The notes under the pieces were generated by a model that was not told where the DNA came from, made no database searches, and saw nothing but the letters and a program-made list of their open reading frames with translations. Positions 57,243-64,000 of a stretch of DNA of 64,000 nt are shown here, piece by piece. Every line of letters starts with the position of its first letter. Position 1 is the stretch's first letter. This stretch comes from Batkoa obscura (lineage: Eukaryota > Entomophthoromycota > Entomophthoromycetes > Entomophthorales > Batkoaceae), in NCBI GenBank assembly GCA_030770535.1, contig JASVEC010000003.1:1984001-2048000 (forward strand), given 5' to 3'. The translations under genes were made by a program, and so were the position numbers.

Positions 57243-59531
57243 ATGGAAATTAAAAATAAAAACATAATTAAAGATAGATTAATTGATTCTATTTTATTAA
57301 AAGATAGAAAAGCATTCATTAAAATTTACCTAACTTTATTGTTAGTTCGGTTCCTTTTATCTTATAGTTTTGGATACATTCATCCTGATGAGTTTTTTCA
57401 ATCTGGTGAAATATTAGCAAGTAACTTATAGAACAAATTTTGTATAAGTTTGTTTAATGTTAGTATTTTAGGAGATATTTTGCATATAGATACTTTGGTT
57501 ACTTGGGAGTTTAACCCTTTGTTTCCTTGTCGGTCAATAGTATTCCCGTAAAGCAGTTTAATGTAAATTGATATATTATAAATTTTAATATTATAGATAT
57601 ATATTTGGGGCACCGCCATTTTATGCATTTAAATATTTAATCAAGTATTATCCATCATTTAATTCGACCTTGTTTTTATACATCTTTCAAAGAACTTATT
57701 CAACTATTTTGAGTTTATTAATTGACTTTTCACTTTATAAGCTAATAGAGAATAAGCTAGCTGTTAAAAGAGGATTATTAATATTATGGTCAACCAGCTA
57801 TTTAGTAATAAGTTATTTTACTCATTCTTTTTCTAATTCTGCTGAAACCATCATATTGGGAATATGTTTATTGTCAGGAAAATTTTCCTATAATTACTCT
57901 ACAAAAGGGTTTGATGAAAGAATAGGTTTAAAAAATAAGAGATTGTTGGTAATTACATAAGCCAACTATAAATAATAATATAATATTTTGATTTTAGACT
58001 CGTTTTATACTAGGGCTCTTTGTGTCTATTGGAGTTATGACACGCATCACCTTTATCTTTTTCCTACTGCCATTGTCATTTTACTGTATTTATTGTTCAT
58101 TTAAAGGTATAATGTTTGTTAAAAAAAGGTAAACTTCATTATTGTATAAGTATCTTACGTACAAATTAACATATTAATAGATATAGACTGTGGTTATGGT
58201 TATTTAGAGAATCCTTTTTTATAGTTTCATTTATAACATCATTATATTTTTTTATATTTATTGATTCAGTCTATTTTCGAAATGATCTAAAACTAAGTGA
58301 TGGGCTATATCCTAAAAAAATTAGTGATAAACTTATATTTACGTTTTTAAATAACATTAGATACAATATGAATAGTGATAACTTAGCTATTCATGGTATT
58401 CATCCAAGATATCTAAATTTAATAGTCAATACACCTTTATTATTTTTACCATGCATTATAGCAATTATAATTGATTATAAAGATATAATGACAAATCATA
58501 TCTCAAAGTGTAATTTGTTATTAACATAGACATATTGATATTAATTCTTTTTTAGTAATGTTAAGTACTATAATCTCAGGCACTGCCTTTCTTTCATTTG
58601 TCCCACATCAAGAGCCAAGATTCTTGATTCCACTTAGTATACCTTACTTCGTATTAAGTAAATCTTTGTTAAAGTTCCATGAAAAGAAATTTTTGGTAAG
58701 GTTTTGATATCCACTTTTAATATATTTGATAACATTTAATAATTTATTTATAGAATTTATGGTTGTTTTACAATATGCTCTTAGTCATGTTTTATTGCGG
58801 ATTACACCAAGCTGGGGTTATACCTACGTTGATTCGTTTAAATAAGAATACTGACGTTGATCTAAATTGCACTAATCTTCATAATGGTTTTGATAGCTTT
58901 AATACTATTAAATGTAACGCTGATACAATGGAGAATGGGAGAGGTAATTTTATGACATAAATACATTTATTTTTAAATAGTTATTCGTTAGATTTATGTG
59001 ATAACTATGTAACCTTTATTTTTATGTATAAGTCTTTTATGGGACCGCGTCATCTTTTATATTCTACCAATAATGATCAAAAACATACAATAATATTAAA
59101 AGATTTAATTGGAATGGATGATAATGAATTCCATAAATTTATAGAAAATTACCCGTCGCCTATTATACAAACACATGATGATTTAGATTATATTTATTGG
59201 GAAAGAAACAAAGATGAAATGACTAAGAGTATTACATGTTCGAGGTATTTAATATTATTTACGTATTGAAAGGTAACTAACGCTACTTATCAATAGAACT
59301 TTAGTTATTACGACATCGTCTCATGTACAAAATTGGAGCTCGAAAGCATTATTATCTGAATTAAAGTATCACAGCAGTTTCAACTATAATATGAGCATAA
59401 CCCTAAAACAGTTTCCTCATGTTAATACTGATGAGATTGGCGATATTATTCAACATTATTTGATAAAACCAAAACCACTATCGCCGTTGATATTATATAC
59501 TACTCAATTAATTAAAGTAATCAAAAATTAA
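57243..59531 (+). CDS. SMP3: GPI mannosyltransferase 4 (Smp3 / PIG-Z)
   Basis: ER polytopic mannosyltransferase (GT22) that adds the fourth mannose to the GPI anchor core. Exon 1 has LTLLLVRFLLSYSFGYIHPD with EFFQSGE, the luminal HPDE motif. Later exons: GDILHIDTLVTWEFNPLFPC with RSIVFP (the WEF...PxRS box), IFGAPPFYAFKYLIKYYP, SFSNSAETIILGICL, GVMTRITFIFFLLPL, HGIHPRYLNLIVNTPLLFLP, FLSFVPHQEPRFLIPLSIPY (the HQEPRF motif) and LLVMFYCGLHQAGVIP. The last exon ends LILYTTQLIKVIKN, with a TAA at 59529-59531. About ten exons. HPDE, WEF, NSAET and HQEPRF place it in GT22; the GLHQAG end fits Smp3 best. Confidence 0.88.
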
Positions 59532-59599
59532 TATACAAGATAATTGAATAAATATTTTAATTATGCAAATAATAAAAGAATCCTTAAAGTTATTAGTTA

Positions 59600-60213
59600 T
59601 TAGTTATTACTATTATCTAAGCGATCCATTAATTTACAAAACTCTTTTAAGCTTATTTTGATTTCCTTTCTATTATCATTCACACCGAATATAGCGTTTG
59701 ATAACCAATTGAAATCAAATCCCTTGTTATCATTAGTATCATTGCCACCTGTTTTTTGATTTTTGGCTATTTCTAACATATCAACTAGTTCCTCATCCGG
59801 AATTGGGTCTTTTCCTAAAGCTACTGGGCTAAGGTCATCACATATTTTACGTAGATCATTTAAATTAATATATCCTTTCGAGTCTTTATCTACTAAACGA
59901 AAAATATCAACATAATGCTTTGCTGGATCAAACACTAACTATAAAATTATTATTTAGTATAATTTTAACAATTTAATAATATTACCGTTGCGGTTTCTGC
60001 TAGATCTTTGAATTTTCTAAAGTTAATTGGAGCCGAATTTTTATTTAATCCTTCAGCTTCTAATAATTGCTGCTTCAAATCATCATTTTCAATACTTATA
60101 TTTATAGCTCTTAGTGAAGGGATTATATCTTCAATGCTCAATAATTTTGTGTTGGGATCACAGAATGCTTTAAAGGAATGATAAGGATCATAAACATTGC
60201 TATTGTTAGCCAT
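59600..60213 (-). CDS. EF-hand protein, calmodulin/centrin-like
   Basis: Two exons: 59965-60213 (MANNSNVYDPYHSFKAFCDP ... LSIEDIIPSLRAINISIEND ... INFRKFKDLAETAT) and 59600-59935, joined at LVFDPAKHYVDIFRLVDKDS. The fold is a four-EF-hand calmodulin-like protein. Only the third loop, DKDSKGYINLND, keeps a near-canonical Ca2+ ligand set; loops 1, 2 and 4 are degenerate. About 185 residues. The specific role is unknown; a regulatory light chain or a divergent centrin is possible. Confidence 0.75.
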
Positions 60214-60320
60214 CTTAATTAAAAATCAACCAACAATTTTTCATTTCATATTTAAATTAGATTGCAAAAGTTAGTTTATATTCTGCAACCTATAATTTAC
60301 TTTTTTACTTTTTTATTAAA

Positions 60321-60585
60321 ATGGCCAAAAAAGCTAAAGCACGGTATTTCAATACTAACTTTAAATATATTAAATTCTAATATATAAAAGCACAATATTA
60401 GTTAAATTATTAAGTACTGCCAAAACTGGTTACTTCTATGTACGTTCTAGACCTCGTGTTTCACCCAAATTATCTTTTATGAAATTTGATCCAAAAAGTA
60501 AGTTGGCAATTATTTATTATACATTCTTTTAATCATAATTTTAGTTAATCAGCATGTACTTTTTACTGAAAGTAAAATGAAATAA
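60321..60585 (+). CDS. Mitochondrial ribosomal protein bL33m
   Basis: Small large-subunit mitoribosomal protein. Three exons: 60321-60343 (MAKKAKA and two bases), then RTILVKLLSTAKTGYFYVRS with RPRVSPKLSFMKFDPK, then INQHVLFTESKMK with a TAA at 60583-60585. Every block matches bL33 (TILVKL.STA.TG.FY, KLS.xKFDP, HVLF.E.K). 55 residues, so it is easily missed in an ORF scan. Its start lies 107 bp from the divergent EF-hand gene. Confidence 0.93.
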
Positions 60586-60849
60586 TAGAATAAAGATTAG
60601 CTTAATACCACTTTTTATCACTATAAATCAAACAAAATAGTTTTGTAATAAATTGAAATATCATTACTCATGATGTGTTTAAATAGAAAAATTATTAGAA
60701 TTTTATCATTAAGTTTTATCATAGTTTTAAATATTAAGTTTATTAGCTTTATTTTTTAATATATTCAAACAAAAGATTACACGATTAAAAGTCAGATGTA
60801 GATTTTTTTGAATAATTTTCAAATTTGTAATAAGATTGAAACTTCATCT

Positions 60850-61527
60850 TCATGGGGAAACATACTTAAATTTTCCTGAACGAGTGACAACAGGAAATAC
60901 TATACTTGATAAGGACTTTTCTCCTTCTTCTAAACCGGCAGTAATTGTTTCACCAGCTATTACTGGTCCAACACCTTTTGGAGTACCAGTTAATATCAAA
61001 TCCCCTTCCTCTAAGCGCATGACTTGAGAAATATGAGAAACAAGTTGAGGTATTTTAAATATCATATCTGAAGTATTTCCATTTTGTTTAACAATATCGT
61101 TTACTTTTAGCCATAACTTTAAATTATGGGGGTCTTGAACTTTATCTTTTTCAATAAAAGAACCTATAGGGGTGAAAGTATCAAACCCTTTTGCGGCCGA
61201 CCAGGGCAAACCTTTTTTTTTAACATCATTTTGCATATTTCTTGCAGTCATATCAATAGCTAATGTATAGCCTGAAACATAATTAAATGCCTCTTCAGGC
61301 TCGATATCTCTACCTTCTTTTCCAATAACTACACCTAATTCAATCTCATAATGACAATCGCATCCGTTTGGTAACTCAATCGAATTTGGTGCTTGAATAT
61401 AAGAGCTGGTAGGCTTAAGGAAGAAAAAGGGTGCTTTTGGTACAGCATTATTTAATTCTTTAGCATGGTCCACAAAGTTACGGCCAATAGCAATGACCTT
61501 TTTTCCTACTTTATAAAAATCCTTCAT
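60850..61527 (-). CDS. FAHD1-like acylpyruvase / oxaloacetate decarboxylase (paralogue 2)
   Basis: Intronless, 225 residues, same family and length as the gene at 5199-5876. It keeps the family GRNF (usual GRNY), the dyad H21/E24 in NFVDHAKELN, metal ligands in YEIELGVV, IDMTARN, KKGLPWSAAKGFDTF, and EEGDLILTGTPKGVGP. It is closer to animal FAHD1 than paralogue 1 in these blocks (for example DPHNLKLWLKVN and TGTPKGVGPV). By eye about half the residues are shared with paralogue 1. Likely mitochondrial or cytosolic; no clear presequence. Confidence 0.92.
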   Translation of the reverse strand: MKDFYKVGKKVIAIGRNFVDHAKELNNAVPKAPFFFLKPTSSYIQAPNSIELPNGCDCHYEIELGVVIGKEGRDIEPEEAFNYVSGYTLAIDMTARNMQNDVKKKGLPWSAAKGFDTFTPIGSFIEKDKVQDPHNLKLWLKVNDIVKQNGNTSDMIFKIPQLVSHISQVMRLEEGDLILTGTPKGVGPVIAGETITAGLEEGEKSLSSIVFPVVTRSGKFKYVSP

Positions 61528-61921
61528 GATGTTATTAAGCTTAAGTTAATTTGATTTTTTGGATTTGATTAAATCTCGATAAGTTTATATTTTATTTGTC
61601 ATTCATATTAAATGATTATTGCTATCATAGGATTTATTTAAAGCTTAAACAATTCTTTAAAGTTGGGATATTTAAATCAAAAGTTACATTCAATAATAGC
61701 AACCTGTTTTCGTTCTTTAATTTTACTAACAAATTATCTCTTGATCCTTACTTAAACTAACAAATTAAAACTCGTGAATTTCTATTAAGCTATTGGACTG
61801 TTAACTTTACATGTTCAATTTATAATTTGAAGTAAAATAATTGCATAATCTACAGCAAAAATCTAAAATTGGATAATTTTTTGGGTCAAATAGTATCAAT
61901 CAAATACGATAAGCATTTATT
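61528..61921. other. Divergent intergenic region, FAHD1-like 2 / GLTSCR1 protein
   Basis: A 394-bp AT-rich gap with no recognised site. Confidence 0.5.
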
Positions 61922-63371
61922 ATGAGTAGCAATAATAAAAATTTTGAGGAGAGTTTAGAGCAAAACAATAAAAGTAAAGATAATACTTTATCTATTAATA
62001 ATATTTCAAACCCTTCAATTTCTAATGTAAATGGACTGGAAGGCTCTAATAAAGGCTTGAATTCTTCTCTTCCAATTTCAGAAAATGTAAACCTTCAACA
62101 GACAGGGGAATCTATAGCGCTTACTTCACAAAAGTCAAACTCAACTTCAAAGCCTCAAGCTGGTACTAATAAGTCGACACAATATAGTAGGAAATCTATA
62201 AAACCCCCTCATCAAAGGGACTCACTAAAAAATTTACTATATAATAATTCTAAGAGCACCAGCTTTTCGAGTTATTTATCAGATACTGAAAAGAAACAAC
62301 CAATATATCCTAACCTTGTTAGAGGGTTCAATTCTCAATATACTAACACCAATTTTTCGCCTAAAGCTAATATTAATGGTATTTTATATTCACATTTATT
62401 CATTATAGATTTATGATTTAATAGATCCAAACTTGGCACTAAAAAGTTTATCAAGTTTATCACCTATATCTCCTGTTCCCAATAAATTACCGTTGGCACC
62501 AAGAGGGGCTATACCACAGAACATTTTACAAAATCAAGTCAAGTTTAGTTCACCACTTAATCCTGACAAAAAAAACAAAAGAGAACTGTTGAAAAGTGGT
62601 GAAATTAGTGATGGATCATTAAAACAAATAAGACGGTATTCTCGTAATGGGAAATCAGTAAATTCTTTATTACTATTTAACATTTTAAAATTAACCGGTT
62701 CAAGGTAAGTACACCATTAAGCACAAGCTCAACCCCAATTCCATCTAGTATAGGATTATCTTCAGCTTCTACCTTTGGTCCACCTTACAAGCAAATAAGA
62801 ACGAAAGAAGAGATCGAACATAATGCAAAGGCTATTGAAAAGTGAGCTTATAGCATTTTTTAAGATAATTCTAACTTTTATAGAATAAGCATAGCACTTG
62901 AAAAAGACAAAATAGCAGTTATAAATCCAGAATATAAAAATAGCTTTAAAGATTTCAATGACGTTTTAGAGAGGCTTCTTCCTTATCATATTTACCAATA
63001 CGATGAAAACTCAATTAAGCCTGCATATAACCCAATGTTATTAGGTATAATATTAATTTATTATTTATAGTTATATTAACAAAGTTAAAAGATAAAAAAG
63101 AAGCTAATATTTCACAAAGATACAAAATCGTTTCGGATAAAATAAAAAATTATAAAAGGAAAATAAATGAGGTAGAATTATTATTATAAAATACAATAAC
63201 AACTAATGATTTGTTAAGGAAAATTACGAGACAAAACATTTAAATATTATCATTGACAAATTTTTACTAAATAATGATACACCGTTTCAAGGATTTAATA
63301 TTAATAATAGAATTACAACAGCATCACCGTCCAATGCTTCATCAAACCAAAGAGCAACTCCAGATAACTAA
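61922..63371 (+). CDS. GLTSCR1 (BICRA)-domain protein, probable SWI/SNF-associated factor
   Basis: Six or seven exons. The N-terminal ~280 residues are Ser/Asn/Pro-rich and disordered (MSSNNKNFEESLEQNNKSKD ... LSPISPVPNKLPLAPRGAIP). Then comes IEHNAKAIEKRISIALEKDK, INPEYKNSFKDFNDVLERLL and PYHIYQYDENS, the conserved start of the GLTSCR1 domain (a Y-x-x-x-F-x-x-x-x-D-x-x-x-R-L-L-P-Y-H pattern). Helical KKEANISQRYKIVSDKIKNY and, after an intron, ENYETKHLNIIIDKFLLNND complete it. In animals this domain marks the non-canonical BAF remodeller. The stop is at 63369-63371. Family assignment is by pattern only. Confidence 0.65.
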
Positions 63372-63529
63372 TCACATGTGTTAACGAAAACTTTATATAA
63401 ATGAAAGAAGTCAAGTGGGAATAAATAGATTGTATAATTTTACTAAATTATAATCTAGATTATTTTAATTTAATAAATGTTTATTAAGTTTATTTTTTAT
63501 TTATAAAATATATTTTTTTATTTGAGATT

Positions 63530-64000
63530 TTAAGAGTGTACTTCCTCGGTCCCTTTCATTTGAAAGGTAATAGCTATATCAATATATTTGTTAATAACTT
63601 TGAGAACATCTGGTGCAAGGTCGAGAGAAAGTAAAAGATTTTTGATTTTCGTTAACCCGTGTAAACCAATGATATGCTTTAAACTCATCATTACTTGGTT
63701 AGGGATCTATAATTTACATTAAAAATTATAATTAACTGTGATAAATCATTCTTACTTGACACGAATTATAAAGCTTTTCAAAATACATAGCAAGCCTAAT
63801 TAATGCACCCATTATAAGCTGAAGCTCATTGTCTTTGGTGTGTTGCTCTAAAAGAAAAGCCCATGATCTTGGCGAAAAAAGTTGATGAACACAATTTGTG
63901 TATGCATCCTGTCCTTCTTCCTAAAATAATTAATAAACATCTAATATCTAAAACTTAACGTTACAATTCTATGAAGTCGGAGGCAAAGATCACCCAATGA
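63530..64000 (-). CDS. C-terminal part of an unrecognised helical protein
   Basis: Three exons entering from the right edge: SLGDLCLRLHRI, EEGQDAYTNCVHQLFSPRSW with AFLLEQHTKDNELQLIMGAL and IRLAMYFEKLYNSCQ, and finally IPNQVMMSLKHIIGLHGLTK ... DLAPDVLKVINKYIDIAITF ending EEVHS, with a TAA at 63530-63532. Phases agree and splice sites are normal, so it is a real gene end. It is wholly helical, perhaps a TPR or HEAT-like protein; I cannot name it. The 5' part lies outside the window. Confidence 0.7.

Overview
The window is nuclear DNA from an AT-rich, intron-dense eukaryote, most likely an early-diverging fungus. Fungal markers are a Sec66/Sec71 translocon subunit, an Hsp78-type mitochondrial disaggregase, a Pmc1-like Ca2+ pump, Smp3 and a fungal-type 9.5 kDa complex I subunit. 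Arp2/3, methylcrotonyl-CoA carboxylase and a GLTSCR1/BICRA-type protein point away from yeasts and microsporidia. An entomophthoralean or zoopagomycete-like genome would fit, but this is inference. Introns are about 40-70 bp, with gtaa/gtaag donors and (t)taatag acceptors. The standard genetic code fits every complete gene.

Layout. 1-6.5 kb: MCC beta (partial), Sec66, Sft2, an FAHD1-like hydrolase and a GNAT acetyltransferase. 6.5-15.1 kb: a gene-poor stretch with MITEs, a decayed FCP1/NIF-type phosphatase gene, a tentative small spliced gene, a Ty3-type gag/protease-like ORF, a decayed GNAT paralogue and a possible retroposed insertion. 15.1-25.7 kb: ARPC4, Rab6/Ypt6, Hsp78, HIRA (convergent with Hsp78, stop codons 27 bp apart) and a secretory thioredoxin-fold protein. 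25.7-33.2 kb: a decayed ORF split by a MITE, the TFIIH subunit Tfb2, and an unrecognised protein with three evenly built C-x2-C-x10-H-x-C motifs. 33.2-40.3 kb: MRT4, IMP1 and MRPL45 (divergent), complex I NUO9.5, PHS1 and calcineurin B. 40.6-52.4 kb: a very large USO1/p115 tether with a repetitive coiled-coil tail, then the Pmc1-like Ca2+-ATPase. 52.4-54.7 kb: MITEs, poly-G tracts and an ORF relic. 54.7-64 kb: mitochondrial uL10m, DPH5, Smp3, an EF-hand protein, mitochondrial bL33m, a second FAHD1-like gene, a GLTSCR1-domain protein and a partial gene.

The genes are mostly housekeeping: mitochondrial biogenesis and metabolism (MCC, Hsp78, IMP1, MRPL45, uL10m, bL33m, NUO9.5), secretory traffic (Sec66, Sft2, Rab6, USO1, Phs1, Smp3), Ca2+ signalling (calcineurin B, Ca2+-ATPase, EF-hand protein) and chromatin/transcription (HIRA, Tfb2, GLTSCR1 protein). 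No clear undescribed multi-gene system is visible. The most interesting items are the tandem CCHC protein, the ten-heptad repeat array in USO1, the MITE family with a foldback derivative, and the relic-rich islands.
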